A stretch of 64,000 nt of DNA from Reyranella humidisoli (GTDB lineage Bacteria > Pseudomonadota > Alphaproteobacteria > Reyranellales > Reyranellaceae). Position numbers and translations under genes: made by a program. The notes beneath the pieces were generated by a model. It had not been told where the DNA came from. It searched no databases and saw only the letters and a list, made by a program, of their open reading frames with translations. Positions 45,045 to 55,432 of the stretch are shown in pieces. Location of the stretch: positions 1,116,001 to 1,180,000 of the forward strand of contig NZ_JAHOPB010000001.1 of assembly GCF_019039055.1 (NCBI RefSeq), given 5' to 3'. How positions within the stretch are numbered: position 1 is the stretch's first letter; every line of letters starts with the position of its first letter.

Positions 45045-47714
45045 CTATTCCGGCAAGCGCTGACGCAGTGCGTAGAGCACTTCCAACGCCTCGCGCGGCG
45101 AGAGTTCGTCGGGGTTGATCTCGGCCAGGGCCTTCTCGACTTCCGATTCCTTCGCCTTCGCCGTGCCGCTCGCGGGACGGGCCGGTGCGGCGGCGAAGAG
45201 GGGGAGGTCGTCGGCGAGGCGCGTGACGGCACCGGACTGTTCGCCCTTCTCCAGCACGGCCAGCACTTCCTCGGCGCGCGACACGACGGCGGCGGGAAGG
45301 CCGGCGAGTTGCGCCACATGGATGCCGTAGGAGCGGTCGGCGGCGCCCGGCGCGACCTCGTGCAGGAACACGACTTCGTCATGCCATTCCTTGACGCGCA
45401 TCGTGTAGGGGGCGAGCGCGCTCAGCCGCTCCTTCAGCGCACCCAGCTCGTGATAGTGCGTGGCGAACAGCGCGCGGCATTTGTTGACGTCGTGCAGATG
45501 CTCGAGCGTCGCCCAGGCGATCGACAGGCCGTCGAAGGTCGCGGTGCCGCGGCCGATCTCGTCGAGGATGACGAGGCTCCTGGCCGTTGCCTGGTTCAGG
45601 ATCGCCGCGGTCTCGACCATCTCGACCATGAAGGTCGAGCGGCCGCGTGCCAGGTCGTCGGCAGCGCCGACGCGGCTGAACAGGCGGTCGACGATGCCGA
45701 TGGTGGCGGCCTTGGCCGGCACGAAGGCGCCGGCCTGGGCCATCACGGCGATCAAGGCGTTCTGGCGCAGGAAGGTTGATTTGCCGGCCATGTTCGGGCC
45801 GGTCAGCAGCCACAGGCGGCGGTCCGTCCCCAGTTCGCAATCGTTGGGCACGAAGCCTGTGCCGCTCTGGCGGGCCAGCGCCGCCTCGACCACGGGATGG
45901 CGTCCACCCTCGATCGAGAACGAAGAATCCTCAGCGAGCTGCGGCCGCACATGGTTGCTGCTGGCCGCCAGCTCGGCCAGTGCCGAGGCGACGTCGAGCG
46001 CCGCCAGCGAACGGCCGGCCGCGGCGATCGCCGGCGAGACCGCCGTCACCTGGGCAACCAGCTCCTCGAACACGGCGAGTTCCAGCGCCAGCGCCTGATC
46101 GGCGGCGCGGCCGATGCGGGTTTCGAGGTCGGCCAGTTCGGCGGTGCTGAAGCGCGTGGCGTTCGACATCGACTGCCGCCGCGTAAAGCCCAGCGCCGCC
46201 AGGTCGAGCTTGTCGGCATGCACCGCCGTCACCTCGATATGGTAGCCGATCATGTTGTTGTGCCGGATCTTCAGCGACGGCACGCCCGAGGAAGCCCGGT
46301 ACTTCGCTTCGAGTCCCGCCACCGTCTTGCGGCTGTCGTCGCGCAGGGTGCGCTGCTCGTCGAGCTCGGGCCGGTAGCCCTGGCGCACGAAACCGCCGTC
46401 GCGCACCAGCAGCGGCGGCTCGTCGGCCAGCGCCTCGGCCAGCGCCGCCACGGTGTCGCGATGGCCGGTGCAGCACAGGACGATGTCGGCGAGCGGCGCC
46501 GGCGGCGGCAACAAGGCTTCCGGCTCGGCCCGCAGCGAATCCGCCAGCGTCTCCCCCGATTCCAGCCCGTCGCGCAGGGCAGCGAGGTCTCGCGGGCCGC
46601 CGCGGCCGACCGACAGGCGTTGCAGCGCGCGTTCGATGTCGGGCGTACGCCGCAGCGCCTCGCGCACCCGTTCGCGCACGGCTGGCCGCTCCACGAAGAG
46701 CTGTACCAGGTCGAGTCGGCGCTCGATCTCGGCGCGGTCGGTCAGCGGCGCGGCGATGCGCTCGGCCAGCAGGCGCGCGCCGGGGCCCGTAAGCGTGCGG
46801 TCGATGGTGGCCAACAGGCTGCCGTCGCGGCGGCCGTCGAGGCTCTTCACCAGCTCGAGATTGCGCCGCGTCGCCGGGTCGATCTCCATCGTGCCGTCGG
46901 CGCGCTCGCGGCGCGGCGGCACCAGCGCCGGGCGCTTGCCGGCCTGGGTCAGCTCGACATAGTCGAGCAACGCCCCGCAGGCCGCGACCTCGGCGCGCGA
47001 GAAGGCGCCGAAACTGTCGAGCACGGCCACGTTGAAGGCCGCCTGCAGGCGCTTGCGGGCATTGTCGCTGTCGAACCGGGCCGACGGCAGCGGCGTCAGG
47101 ACGGCGTTCCATTCCTCCAGCACGGTCTTGAGCGGCTCGCGCGCCAGCAGCCGGTCCGGCACCAGCAATTCGCCGGGCGCCAGCCGGGCCAGCGCGGCCG
47201 CGACCTGGCCGGGCAGCAGCGGCTGAGTCGCGAAATCCGCTGTCGAGAGGTCGAGCCAGGCCAGCGCCAGATCGCCCTGCGCCTCGGAAAGGGCTGCGAG
47301 GTAATTATGGCTGCGCGCATCGAGCAGCGAGTCTTCGGTCAGGGTGCCCGACGTGATGACGCGCACGACGGCGCGCTCGACCACCGACTTAGGCCCGCGC
47401 TTCTTGGCCTCGGCGGGATCTTCGACCTGCTCGCAGACCGCGACCTTGAAGCTCTGGCGGATCAGGCGCGACAGGTAGGCCTCGTGACTGTGCACCGGCA
47501 CGCCACACATCTTGATGTCTTCGCCCAGATGCTGGCCGCGCTTGGTCAGCGCGATGTCGAGTGCCGCCGAGGCCTTCACCGCGTCGTCGAAGAAAAGCTC
47601 GTAGAAATCGCCCATCCGGTAGAAGACCAGATGGTCCGGATGCGCCGCCTTGATCGCCAGGTACTGGCGCATCATCGGCGTGGCGTCGGCGGGAATGGCG
47701 GAACTGTCCGGCAC
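45045..47714 (-). CDS. mutS: DNA mismatch repair protein MutS
   Basis: 889 residues, GTG start at 47714 with AGGAG upstream. The mismatch-binding N terminus has the phenylalanine-glutamate region [15 protein letters not shown]. The ATPase has Walker [16 protein letters not shown], the [18 protein letters not shown]alker B and [10 protein letters not shown]. It recognises mispairs and small loops and recruits MutL. mutL is not in the window. Divergent from maeB with 169 bases between; convergent with the MetE-like gene. Confidence 0.98.
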   Translation of the reverse strand: MPDSSAIPADATPMMRQYLAIKAAHPDHLVFYRMGDFYELFFDDAVKASAALDIALTKRGQHLGEDIKMCGVPVHSHEAYLSRLIRQSFKVAVCEQVEDPAEAKKRGPKSVVERAVVRVITSGTLTEDSLLDARSHNYLAALSEAQGDLALAWLDLSTADFATQPLLPGQVAAALARLAPGELLVPDRLLAREPLKTVLEEWNAVLTPLPSARFDSDNARKRLQAAFNVAVLDSFGAFSRAEVAACGALLDYVELTQAGKRPALVPPRRERADGTMEIDPATRRNLELVKSLDGRRDGSLLATIDRTLTGPGARLLAERIAAPLTDRAEIERRLDLVQLFVERPAVRERVREALRRTPDIERALQRLSVGRGGPRDLAALRDGLESGETLADSLRAEPEALLPPPAPLADIVLCCTGHRDTVAALAEALADEPPLLVRDGGFVRQGYRPELDEQRTLRDDSRKTVAGLEAKYRASSGVPSLKIRHNNMIGYHIEVTAVHADKLDLAALGFTRRQSMSNATRFSTAELADLETRIGRAADQALALELAVFEELVAQVTAVSPAIAAAGRSLAALDVASALAELAASSNHVRPQLAEDSSFSIEGGRHPVVEAALARQSGTGFVPNDCELGTDRRLWLLTGPNMAGKSTFLRQNALIAVMAQAGAFVPAKAATIGIVDRLFSRVGAADDLARGRSTFMVEMVETAAILNQATARSLVILDEIGRGTATFDGLSIAWATLEHLHDVNKCRALFATHYHELGALKERLSALAPYTMRVKEWHDEVVFLHEVAPGAADRSYGIHVAQLAGLPAAVVSRAEEVLAVLEKGEQSGAVTRLADDLPLFAAAPARPASGTAKAKESEVEKALAEINPDELSPREALEVLYALRQRLPE

Positions 47715-47883
47715 TGAAGCTCCTCAGGAAGCGTTCGGTCTAGCACACGCCGCACAGCGATCCATGTGGACGATGGGTGGACGATATTTGGGCAGATCGG
47801 CTGCGCTGCAGCGCGGGATGGCTGGCTGGCACGATCGGACGAATATCGCCAATATGCATGCTCAACCGGGAGAGAATAAGCAT

Positions 47884-50184
47884 ATGGCGGGCAAAAGCTC
47901 GGAAGAAATGGTCAGCAACCAGATGGGCGATCTCGACGGCGACTCGCTGATCATGCATCGGACGGGGCGGCCCGGAAAAATCGAGATCATCGCCAGCAAG
48001 CCGCTGGTCACGCAGCGCGACCTGGCCCTGGCCTATTCGCCGGGCGTCGCAGCTCCCTGCCTGGCGATCGAGAAGGACCCGTCGACCGCCTACGACTACA
48101 CGATCAAGGGCAACCTGGTGGCCGTGATCTCCAACGGTACGGCGGTGCTCGGCCTCGGCGACATCGGGGCGCTGGCCGGCAAGCCGGTGATGGAGGGCAA
48201 GGCCGTCCTCTTCAAGCGGTTCGCCGACGTCGACTGCATCGACCTGGAGGTCGACACCAAGGATGTCGACCAGTTCGTGAACTGCGTGCGCTATCTCGGG
48301 CCGACCTTCGGCGGCATCAACCTCGAGGACATCAAGGCGCCGGAATGCTTCATCATCGAGCAGCGCCTGCGCGAGCTGATGGACATCCCGATCTTCCATG
48401 ACGACCAGCATGGCACCGCGATCGTCTCCGCCGCCGGTCTCATCAATGCGCTGCACCTCACCGGCCGCAACATCAAGGACATCAAGATGGTGGTGAACGG
48501 TGCGGGCGCCGCGTCGATCGCCTGCATCGAGCTCGTGAAGGCGATGGGCATGCCGCACGAGAACGCGATCCTCTGCGACACCAAGGGCGTGATCTACCAG
48601 GGCCGCACCGAGGGCATGAACCAGTGGAAGAGCGCCCACGCCGTCCGCACCAAGGCGCGCACGCTGGAAGAAGCCATGAAAGGCGCCGACGTGTTCTTCG
48701 GCCTCTCGGTCAAGGGCGCGGTCACCCAGGACATGGTGAAGTCGATGGCCGCCAAGCCGATCATCTTCGCCATGGCCAATCCCGACCCCGAGATCACACC
48801 GCAAGACGTGCGCGCCGCGCGCGGCGATGCCATCGTCGCCACGGGGCGCTCGGACTATGCCAACCAGATCAACAACGTGCTGGGATTCCCCTATATCTTC
48901 CGCGGCGCTCTCGACGTGCGCGCCACGACGATCAACGAGGAGATGAAGGTCGCCGCCGCCGAGGCGCTGGCCAAGCTCGCGCGCGAGGACGTGCCCGACG
49001 AGGTCGATCGCGCCTATTCCGGCCGCCGCCTGCGCTACGGACCCGACTACATCGTGCCGGTGCCGTTCGATCCGCGCCTGATCGTCGAGGTCTCGGCCGC
49101 CGTCGCGAAGGCGGCGATGGATTCCGGCGTCGCCAAGAAACACATCGCCGACATGGCGGAGTACAAGCGCAGCCTGTCCGGCCGCCTCGATCCGACCAGC
49201 CATTTCCTGCAGAGCCTGTTCGAGCAGGTGAAGGCCAATCCGCAGCGCATCGTCTTCGCCGAGGGCGAGGAGGAGCGCACGATCCGCGCCGCCGTGATGT
49301 TCCGCGACAACGGCTACGGCACGCCGATCCTGATCGGCCGCGAGGAGCAGGTGCGCGAGACCATGAAGACGCTCGGCATCAAGGACGAGTCGGGCATGGA
49401 GATCCACAATGCCCGGCTGTCGACCAAGAACGCGCCCTACACCGACCTCGTCTACAAGCGGCTGCAGCGCGATGGTTATCTCCATCGCGACGTGCAACGC
49501 ATGGTCAACCAGGGCCGCAACGTGTTCGGTGCCTGCATGGTGGCGGCGGGCGATGCCGCCGGCATGGTGACTGGCATCACGCGCCGTTTCCCCGAGTGCT
49601 TTGCCGACGTCAAGCGCGTGATCAACATCGAAGTCGGCAAGGTACCGATGGGCTACTCCATCGTCGTCTCGCGCCAGGGCACGGTGTTCCTCGCCGACAC
49701 CTCGATCAACGAGACGCCGACGCCCGACCAGCTCGCCACCATCGCCAAGCAGATGGTGAAGAACGCGCGCATGATGGGCCACGAGCCGCGGGTCGCCTTC
49801 CTGTCGTTCTCGAACTTCGGCAGCCGCGAGATCGAGCGCATCGACCGTATCCGCAAGGCGATCCGCCTGCTCGATGCCGAGGAGGTCGACTTCGAGTATG
49901 ACGGCGAGATGCAGGCCGACATGGCGCTCGACTTCGAGCTCTTGAAGTCGACCTATCCGTTCACCCGCCTCACCGGCCCGGCCAATATCCTGATCATGCC
50001 GGGCCTGCACTCGGCCCACATCTCCTCGCGGCTGATGCAGTCGCTGGGCGGCGTGACGGTGATCGGACCGGTGATCGACGGCCTGTCGAAGCCCGTGCAG
50101 ATCGTCCAGATGGGGGCGACCGTCAGCGATCTCGTCAACCATGCGGCACTGGCCGCCTACGGAGCGCTCTCCGCGCAGAGGTAG
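47884..50184 (+). CDS. maeB: NADP-dependent malic enzyme with phosphotransacetylase-like C-terminal domain
   Basis: 766 residues from ATG at 47884, nine bases after GGGAGAG. The malic-enzyme part (1 to about 430) has [27 protein letters not shown] and the dinucleotide loop [15 protein letters not shown]. The C-terminal part (about 450-766) resembles phosphate acetyltransferase ([31 protein letters not shown]) and is thought to be regulatory, not catalytic. It converts malate to pyruvate and NADPH. Length is normal for the MaeB hybrid type. Five hairpins follow the stop. Confidence 0.97.
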   Translation: MAGKSSEEMVSNQMGDLDGDSLIMHRTGRPGKIEIIASKPLVTQRDLALAYSPGVAAPCLAIEKDPSTAYDYTIKGNLVAVISNGTAVLGLGDIGALAGKPVMEGKAVLFKRFADVDCIDLEVDTKDVDQFVNCVRYLGPTFGGINLEDIKAPECFIIEQRLRELMDIPIFHDDQHGTAIVSAAGLINALHLTGRNIKDIKMVVNGAGAASIACIELVKAMGMPHENAILCDTKGVIYQGRTEGMNQWKSAHAVRTKARTLEEAMKGADVFFGLSVKGAVTQDMVKSMAAKPIIFAMANPDPEITPQDVRAARGDAIVATGRSDYANQINNVLGFPYIFRGALDVRATTINEEMKVAAAEALAKLAREDVPDEVDRAYSGRRLRYGPDYIVPVPFDPRLIVEVSAAVAKAAMDSGVAKKHIADMAEYKRSLSGRLDPTSHFLQSLFEQVKANPQRIVFAEGEEERTIRAAVMFRDNGYGTPILIGREEQVRETMKTLGIKDESGMEIHNARLSTKNAPYTDLVYKRLQRDGYLHRDVQRMVNQGRNVFGACMVAAGDAAGMVTGITRRFPECFADVKRVINIEVGKVPMGYSIVVSRQGTVFLADTSINETPTPDQLATIAKQMVKNARMMGHEPRVAFLSFSNFGSREIERIDRIRKAIRLLDAEEVDFEYDGEMQADMALDFELLKSTYPFTRLTGPANILIMPGLHSAHISSRLMQSLGGVTVIGPVIDGLSKPVQIVQMGATVSDLVNHAALAAYGALSAQR

Positions 50185-50199
50185 GGATCGGATCGGCCT

Positions 50200-50306
50200 C
50201 TTCCCCTTTGCGGAGGCCGCAAAGGGGAAGTGCCCTCGTCATACGAGGGCGATGGGGTCATGACCCCTCCGCCCCTACGGGGCACCTCCCCATCTGAACG
50301 GGGAGG
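50200..50306. repeat. Cluster of five hairpins between maeB and the LysE-type gene
   Basis: In 107 bases: a 14-bp stem with a 3-base loop (50200-50213/50217-50230); GCCCTCG/CGAGGGC (50232-50250); the loopless palindrome GGGGTCATGACCCC (50254-50267); GCCCC/GGGGC (50271-50283); CCTCCCC/GGGGAGG (50285-50306). The first starts 16 bases after the maeB stop and may terminate it. The group looks like a mosaic of REP-type units. Confidence 0.8.
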
Positions 50307-50336
50307 AAAACGTGAACGCTCCACGGAGACCAGTCC

Positions 50337-50954
50337 ATGAGCCTCGAAACCTGGTGGCTCTATCTCGGCGCCGTCGTGCTGATCGCCTGCACGCCGGGGC
50401 CGAACGTGCTCTATGTGACGACGCGGAGCATCCGTTACGGTCTCGGCGCCGCGTTCGTCGGCGTCGCGGGATGCCTCACCGCGCTCGTCCTGATGCTGAC
50501 GGGATCGGTCGCTGGCCTCAGCGCGGTGCTGCTGGCGCTGCCCGGCGCCTTCGACCTGCTCAAGATCCTGGGCGCGGCCTACCTGGTCTATCTCGGCGTC
50601 CAGACGTGGCGCGAGCCGGTGGCGAACGAAGCGCCGCCGCCCTCGACCGGTGCGTCGGCGGTCGCCCTGTTTCGCGGAGGTTTTCTGGTCGGCATCAGTA
50701 ACCCGAAGCTGCTGATCTTCGCCGCCGCCTTCTTCCCGCAGTTCATCGACCCGGCGCGCGCCTGGGGGCCGCAATTCGCGTTGATGGTCGCGACCTTCGT
50801 GGGCGTCGAGCTGTTCTTCTACTCGATCTATGCGCTGACGGGCCGCAAGCTCGCGGACCGGCTGATGCACGGCATCTGGCGCCGCTGGCTCAATCGGGTC
50901 AGCGGCGTCGTCTTCATGGGCTTCGGCGTGGCCCTGCTGCGCTTCAAGCCCTGA
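50337..50954 (+). CDS. LysE/RhtB-family amino-acid exporter
   Basis: 205 residues, GGAGA before the ATG. The family start WWLYLGAVVLIACTPGPNVLYVTTRSIRYG is clear (the PGPN motif), then about five membrane helices and GISNPKLLIFAAAFFPQFI. RhtB-type carriers export homoserine, threonine or similar molecules. The substrate is not visible. Its end is three bases from the convergent rnk-like gene. Confidence 0.93.
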   Translation: MSLETWWLYLGAVVLIACTPGPNVLYVTTRSIRYGLGAAFVGVAGCLTALVLMLTGSVAGLSAVLLALPGAFDLLKILGAAYLVYLGVQTWREPVANEAPPPSTGASAVALFRGGFLVGISNPKLLIFAAAFFPQFIDPARAWGPQFALMVATFVGVELFFYSIYALTGRKLADRLMHGIWRRWLNRVSGVVFMGFGVALLRFKP

Positions 50955-50957
50955 GGA

Positions 50958-51368
50958 TCAGGCGACCTTCACCACCGTGAGCCGGTGCTTGCGGCCATCG
51001 CGCGCCGTCCAGGAGATCGACTGGCCCACGGCCAGGCCGATCAGGGCCGCGCCGACCGGGGTCATCACCGAGAGCTTGTGGGCGTCGCTGTCCTCGTCGA
51101 CGGGATAGACCAGCGTCTCGGTGAGTTCGTGCTGCTCGCCATCGGCACCGGCGTCCGAGCGGAAGGTGACGGTCGAGCCCATGCGCACGACATCGGCCGG
51201 CACGCTGTCTTCGCTCACGACCTTGGCGCGCTCCATCTCGGAGAGCAGCTCCTCGGCAACTTCCGGCAGCCGCTCCAGCGACGCGGTGGCGAGGTCGGTG
51301 AGCCGGTCGCAGTCGGCTTCGCTGACGACGATGTTGGGGACGGAACGATTACGGGCAACGGCGGGCAT
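50958..51368 (-). CDS. GreA/Rnk-type transcription-elongation or nucleoside diphosphate kinase regulator protein
   Basis: 136 residues from ATG at 51368 (GGGAG upstream). An N-terminal short coiled coil (SEADCDRLTDLATASLERLPEVAEELLSEME) precedes the GreA/GreB C-terminal domain: MGSTVTFRSD, YPVDEDSDAHKLSVMTPVGAALIGLAVGQSISW. The short coiled coil fits Rnk rather than GreA. Rnk binds RNA polymerase and affects nucleotide pools. The 222 bases upstream (51369-51590) hold only a small hairpin. Confidence 0.9.
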   Translation of the reverse strand: MPAVARNRSVPNIVVSEADCDRLTDLATASLERLPEVAEELLSEMERAKVVSEDSVPADVVRMGSTVTFRSDAGADGEQHELTETLVYPVDEDSDAHKLSVMTPVGAALIGLAVGQSISWTARDGRKHRLTVVKVA

Positions 51369-51563
51369 CTCTGATGCTCCCTGCAGAAAAATTAGGACAA
51401 ATTGGAGTTGAACGGCGATCGCGGACTCAGGCGATCGAAGTGCCCCGATGCCGGGACACAAGGCCGGCTCGGGGACTACGCTTCCGCGATCGGATGGTTC
51501 CGTCGCGGCACGAGGCAAAGAAGTCCCGAGAAGTTCATGTCCAAGAAGTAGGCCCGGCAGATG

Positions 51564-51577
51564 GGCCTTTCAAGGCC
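51564..51577 (-). terminator. Small hairpin after the first ketopantoate-reductase-like gene
   Basis: GGCCTT and AAGGCC pair around two bases, 13 bases beyond the stop at 51591 on the minus strand. No T-run follows, so a terminator role is tentative. Confidence 0.35.
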
Positions 51578-51590
51578 TTCCGCGCGATCG

Positions 51591-52526
51591 CTACGGAGCG
51601 AGCTTGCGCGCGCGCTTGGCGAGATAGACCTGCAGATGCGCGTAGGCCATGCGCAGGTTCGGCGTGGCGATGCCGGCCTTTTTCGCGCGGGCGATCATGT
51701 CGCCGACGATGTGGTCGGCCTCGACCATGTTGCCCTTCTCGAGGTCGTGCAGCATCGAGGCGGTGAACTTCGAGCCCTTCACGGTCAGGAACGAGCGGAT
51801 CGTCTTGAGGCCCTTTTCGCCGGGATCGTGCCCGGCGGCGGCGCCGACCTGGCGACCTTCCTCGACCGTCTCCAGCACGATCGCGAGACCCTCGTCGGCT
51901 TCGAGCACGTCGCCGGAAGAACCGCGCATCAGGCAGCAGGTCGCTGCCAGGGTGCACAGCATGATCCACTTGTCCCAGAGGTCCTGGACGATGTTGGCGT
52001 TCAGCCCGCCGTCGATGCCCGATGCCTTGATGGCGACATCGAGATCCGTCAGGGCCTTGCGCGCGGGCTTGCCGTCGCGCTCGCCGAACGAGATCACGGC
52101 GAAGGGACTGGTGTGCAGGATGTGTCCCTGCCCATCCATGGCGACGCCGACCCTCGCCAGGCCGCCCACCACCTTGTCCGCGCCGAAGCGGGCATCGAGC
52201 GCCTCGAGATGGCGCATGCCGTTCAGCAGCGGCACGATCGTCGTGTTCGCGCCGACCGCCGGGACGATCGCGTCCATCGCCGAGTCGAGGTCGTAGGCCT
52301 TGCAGGTCAGCAGCACGACGTCGTACGGGCCGCCCTCGCTGCCACTGGTGACCGTCTTCACCTTCTGGGTGACGTCGCCCTTGGTGCTCCTGATCACCAG
52401 CCCGTCGCGCTGCAGCGACTCGTTGCGACCCGCACGCACGAGGAATGTCACATCGGCGCCGCTCTGGTGCAGGCGTCCGCCGACATAGCCGCCGATCGCG
52501 CCGGCGCCGAGGATCAGGATCTTCAT
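51591..52526 (-). CDS. 2-dehydropantoate 2-reductase (ketopantoate reductase) family, copy 1
   Basis: 311 residues. Rossmann start MKILILGAGAIGGYVGGRL, then VLLTCKAYDLDSAM (the catalytic-region lysine), NGMRHLEAL and the helical C-terminal half with DLWDKWIMLCTLAA and GSKFTASMLHDLEKG. The prototype PanE makes pantoate for CoA synthesis; many paralogues act on other 2-keto acids. The next gene upstream (21-base gap) is a close paralogue, so one may keep the PanE role and the other differ. Confidence 0.88.
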   Translation of the reverse strand: MKILILGAGAIGGYVGGRLHQSGADVTFLVRAGRNESLQRDGLVIRSTKGDVTQKVKTVTSGSEGGPYDVVLLTCKAYDLDSAMDAIVPAVGANTTIVPLLNGMRHLEALDARFGADKVVGGLARVGVAMDGQGHILHTSPFAVISFGERDGKPARKALTDLDVAIKASGIDGGLNANIVQDLWDKWIMLCTLAATCCLMRGSSGDVLEADEGLAIVLETVEEGRQVGAAAGHDPGEKGLKTIRSFLTVKGSKFTASMLHDLEKGNMVEADHIVGDMIARAKKAGIATPNLRMAYAHLQVYLAKRARKLAP

Positions 52527-52547
52527 GTTGGCTTCTACCTCTGGCCT

Positions 52548-53480
52548 CTATTTCAGTCCGCCGCGCGCCCGGCGCGCTTCGTAGGTCTGCAGATGGACAT
52601 AGGCGTAACGCAGGTTGGGCGCAGCGATGCCGTGCTTGCGGGCGCGCCCCAGCATGTCGCCGACGATCTGCTTGCCCTCGGCCGCGCCGCCCTTCTCCAT
52701 GTCGCCCAGGATCGAGGCCACGGCCTTCGAGCCCTTGGCGGTCAGCATGCCCTGCAGGTTGGCGACGACCTTGTCGCTCGGCGGCTGGCCCTCGGCCACG
52801 GCGACCTTGCGGCTCTCTTCGAGCGTCTCGCGCACGATATCGGCGCCGTCCTCGCTCTCCATGATGTCGCCGATCGTGCCGCGCATCGAGGCGCACATGC
52901 CGGCGATCGTCGCCAGCATGATCCATTTGTCCCAGAGATCCTGGTTGATGTTGGTGTTGAGCCCGCCGTCGATGCCGGCCTTCTTGCAGGCGGCATCGAG
53001 CGCGACCAGCGACGCGCGCGCCGGCTTGCCATCACGCTCGCCGAACGACACGCCCGAGGCGCCGCTGTGCAGGATCTCGCCGTTGGGACCCAGCATGCCG
53101 GAGATGCGGGCAAGGCCGCCGGCCACGCGCGCCGCGCCGAACTTGCCGTCGAGCGTGGCGAAATGGGCGTGGCCGTTCAGCATCGGCACGATGACCGTGT
53201 CGGGCCCGACCGCGGGCGCGATCGAGTCCATCGCCGAGTCGAGGTCGTAGGCCTTGCAGGCCAGCACGATGACGTCATAGGGCCCGCCCTCGCTGCCCTT
53301 GGTCACGACCTTGACCGGCACCACGGCGTCGCCCTTCGGGCTCTTCACGACGAGGCCGGCGCTTCGCACCGTCTCGGCGCGCTTCTCGCGCAGCAGGAAG
53401 GTGGTGTCGATGCCGGCCTGGGTGAGGCGCGCGCCCCAATAGCCGCCGACCGCGCCGGCGCCGAGAATCAGGATCTTCAC
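52548..53480 (-). CDS. 2-dehydropantoate 2-reductase (ketopantoate reductase) family, copy 2
   Basis: 310 residues from GTG at 53480, which overlaps the HAD gene stop (GTGA). The same architecture as its neighbour: KILILGAGAVGGYWGARL, VLACKAYDLDSAMDS, NGHAHFATL, INQDLWDKWIMLATIAG, ILGDMEKGGAAEG. The two sequences can be aligned by eye along their whole length, so this is a tandem duplication that has diverged. Substrate not settled. Confidence 0.87.
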   Translation of the reverse strand: MKILILGAGAVGGYWGARLTQAGIDTTFLLREKRAETVRSAGLVVKSPKGDAVVPVKVVTKGSEGGPYDVIVLACKAYDLDSAMDSIAPAVGPDTVIVPMLNGHAHFATLDGKFGAARVAGGLARISGMLGPNGEILHSGASGVSFGERDGKPARASLVALDAACKKAGIDGGLNTNINQDLWDKWIMLATIAGMCASMRGTIGDIMESEDGADIVRETLEESRKVAVAEGQPPSDKVVANLQGMLTAKGSKAVASILGDMEKGGAAEGKQIVGDMLGRARKHGIAAPNLRYAYVHLQTYEARRARGGLK

Positions 53481-54172
53481 GTCTTGAGGTTCCTTTCGGT
53501 CAGCCAGTCGTCGAGCCATGTGGCGAGGTCGTCGGTCTGGTGATGGATGTGGCTGAGATCGCTGTCGGTCGCGCGCTTCACGCTCTCGTCGGTGCGGATC
53601 CACACCGTGCGCATGCCGATGTCGGCGGCGGGCTTCAGGTTGACGGAAATGTCGTCGGCGAAGGCGGCGCGGGTCGGATCGACGCCGTGCTTCTTCACCA
53701 GCGCGTCGTAGATCTGCGGATGCGGCTTGGGCCAGTATTCGCCCGCGGCGATGTCGAAGATCGCCTCGAAGTGATGCGACACGCCCAGCCGCTCCATCAC
53801 GCGCTCGGCGTGCGGCACGTCGCCGGCGGTGAAGATGAGCTTGCGGCCCGGCAGCGCGCGCAGCGAGGCTTCGAGCGCGGGATTGGCCTCGACCGGCGAG
53901 TAGTCGATGTCGTGGACGTAATCGAGATAGTGCGTGGGATCGACGCCGTGCAGGCTCATCATCCCGCGCATCGAGGTGCCGTGGTCGCGCCAGTACTGCT
54001 TCTGCACGACCCGCGCCTCTTCGGGCGTGACCTTCAGCCAGTCGGCGATGTAGCGCCCGATGCGCACGTCGATCTGCGAGAACAGATTGCAGCGCGCCGG
54101 ATAGAGCGTGTTGTCCAGATCGAACAGCCACACGTCCGGATCGTGCGCGGGGGGATCGTATTTGCGAGCCAT
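53477..54172 (-). CDS. HAD-family pyrimidine 5'-nucleotidase-like phosphatase
   Basis: 231 residues. HAD motif I is WLFDLDNTLYP (nucleophile Asp18 or nearby), motif II is LIFTAGD, motif III uses a lysine in the GEYWPKPHPQIYD region, and motif IV is AAFADDISVNL. The Sdt1/YjjG-type cap between motifs I and II is suggested by GRYIADWLKV and YLDYVHDIDYSPVEAN. It removes phosphate from a small molecule, probably a pyrimidine nucleotide. Translation is coupled to the next gene by a four-base overlap. Confidence 0.9.
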   Translation of the reverse strand: MARKYDPPAHDPDVWLFDLDNTLYPARCNLFSQIDVRIGRYIADWLKVTPEEARVVQKQYWRDHGTSMRGMMSLHGVDPTHYLDYVHDIDYSPVEANPALEASLRALPGRKLIFTAGDVPHAERVMERLGVSHHFEAIFDIAAGEYWPKPHPQIYDALVKKHGVDPTRAAFADDISVNLKPAADIGMRTVWIRTDESVKRATDSDLSHIHHQTDDLATWLDDWLTERNLKT

Positions 54173-54233
54173 GGGACGTTTGGATTACCGGCCAGCCGTG
54201 CGCTTGTCGAGCCGGCGGATTATAAGCGGAACA

Positions 54234-55286
54234 ATGGATGTCCTGACCTTCGCCCTCCTCGCCGTCGTCGTCCTGCTGGCCCTCGTCCTGGTCGTGGTGC
54301 TGATGCGCCAGGGCAGCGGTAACCGCGAGGCCGAGCAGCGCATGCAGCAGCAGCTCGGCCTGGCCCTCAGCCAGCAGGCCGAAACCGTCCAGCGGGTCGA
54401 GAAGTCGCTGCGCGAACAGGAGCAGGCGCTGTCCAAGGTCGTCACCGAACGGCTGGACCGGACCGAGAAGGCGACGGGCCAGATCGTGACCGACCTGCGC
54501 GAGCGGCTGGTCCGCATCGACGAGGCGCAGAAGAAGATCGGCGAGCTGTCGACCCAGGTCGTCAGCCTGCAGGAAGTCCTGTCCAACAAGCAGGCCCGCG
54601 GCGCCTTCGGCGAGGTCCAGCTGAACGACCTGGTCCAGAGCGCCCTGCCGCCCTCGGCCTACGATTTCCAGGTGACGCTCTCGACCGGCGTGCGCGCCGA
54701 CTGCCTGCTGAAGCTGCCCAACCCTCCGGGCTCGATCGCCATCGACGCGAAGTTCCCGCTGGAAAGCTATAGCCTGCTGCGCGCCGTGCCGGCCGGCGAT
54801 GCGGCCGCGCTGTTGGCGGCGCAGCGCGCCTTCCAGCAGGCGATTCGCAAGCACATCGCCGACATCCGCAGCAAATACATCGTGCCCGGCGAGACCGCCG
54901 AATCGGCGCTGATGTTCCTGCCCTCGGAAGCAGTCTATGGCGAGCTGCACGCCAATTTCACCGGCCTGGTCGAGGAATCCTACCGGGCCCGGGTGTGGAT
55001 CGTGTCGCCGACCACCATGATGGCCACCCTCAACACCGTGCGCGCCGTCCTGAAGGACGTGCGCATGCGCGAGCAGGCGGGCGAAATCCAGAAGATGGTC
55101 GGCTTGATCCTGGGCGACGTGAAGCGTCTCGACGACCGGGTCGACAATCTCAAGAAGCACTTCGCGCAGACCGAAAAGGACCTGCGCGAGATCGACACCT
55201 CGACGACGGCGATCACCCGCCGCGGCGAACGCATCCTCGCCGTCGATCTCGGCGAGGAGCCGACGGCACTGCCGCCGAAGGTTTAG
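54234..55286 (+). CDS. rmuC: DNA recombination protein RmuC
   Basis: 350 residues from ATG at 54234. An N-terminal membrane helix (LTFALLAVVVLLALVLVVVLM) is followed by a long coiled coil (about 30-120). The RmuC nuclease-like domain has RGAFGEVQLNDLV, DAKFPLESY, and MFLPSEAVYGELHANF. RmuC limits inversions at short inverted repeats in E. coli. Divergent from the HAD gene, with 61 bases between. Confidence 0.95.
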   Translation: MDVLTFALLAVVVLLALVLVVVLMRQGSGNREAEQRMQQQLGLALSQQAETVQRVEKSLREQEQALSKVVTERLDRTEKATGQIVTDLRERLVRIDEAQKKIGELSTQVVSLQEVLSNKQARGAFGEVQLNDLVQSALPPSAYDFQVTLSTGVRADCLLKLPNPPGSIAIDAKFPLESYSLLRAVPAGDAAALLAAQRAFQQAIRKHIADIRSKYIVPGETAESALMFLPSEAVYGELHANFTGLVEESYRARVWIVSPTTMMATLNTVRAVLKDVRMREQAGEIQKMVGLILGDVKRLDDRVDNLKKHFAQTEKDLREIDTSTTAITRRGERILAVDLGEEPTALPPKV

Positions 55287-55299
55287 TCATACAAAAAAC

Positions 55300-55427
55300 C
55301 CGTCATCTCGACCGGAGCCTCGCGAAGCGCGGCGTAGCGGAGAAATCTACTCTCGACGATTAGCCGGCTCTAAGTGGAGAGAAGATCTCTCCACTCCGCA
55401 CCTTCGGTGCTCCGGTCGAGATGACGG
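55300..55427. repeat. Nested inverted repeat between convergent rmuC and htpX
   Basis: The outer arms, 19 bases each (55300-55318 and 55409-55427), are perfect reverse complements. Inside is a 9-bp stem GTGGAGAGA/TCTCTCCAC (55374-55394). The arm word CTCGACCGGAGC recurs at 62617-62628 in the purH/purT repeat. It lies exactly between two convergent stops, a good place for a two-way terminator. Confidence 0.9.
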
Positions 55428-55432
55428 AATAC

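Noticed and set aside
47740..50142. Open frame of 800 codons antisense to maeB
   Set aside because: High-GC codon bias creates such antisense frames. Its text is rich in Arg, Gly, His and Ala without any domain, while maeB has clear motifs.
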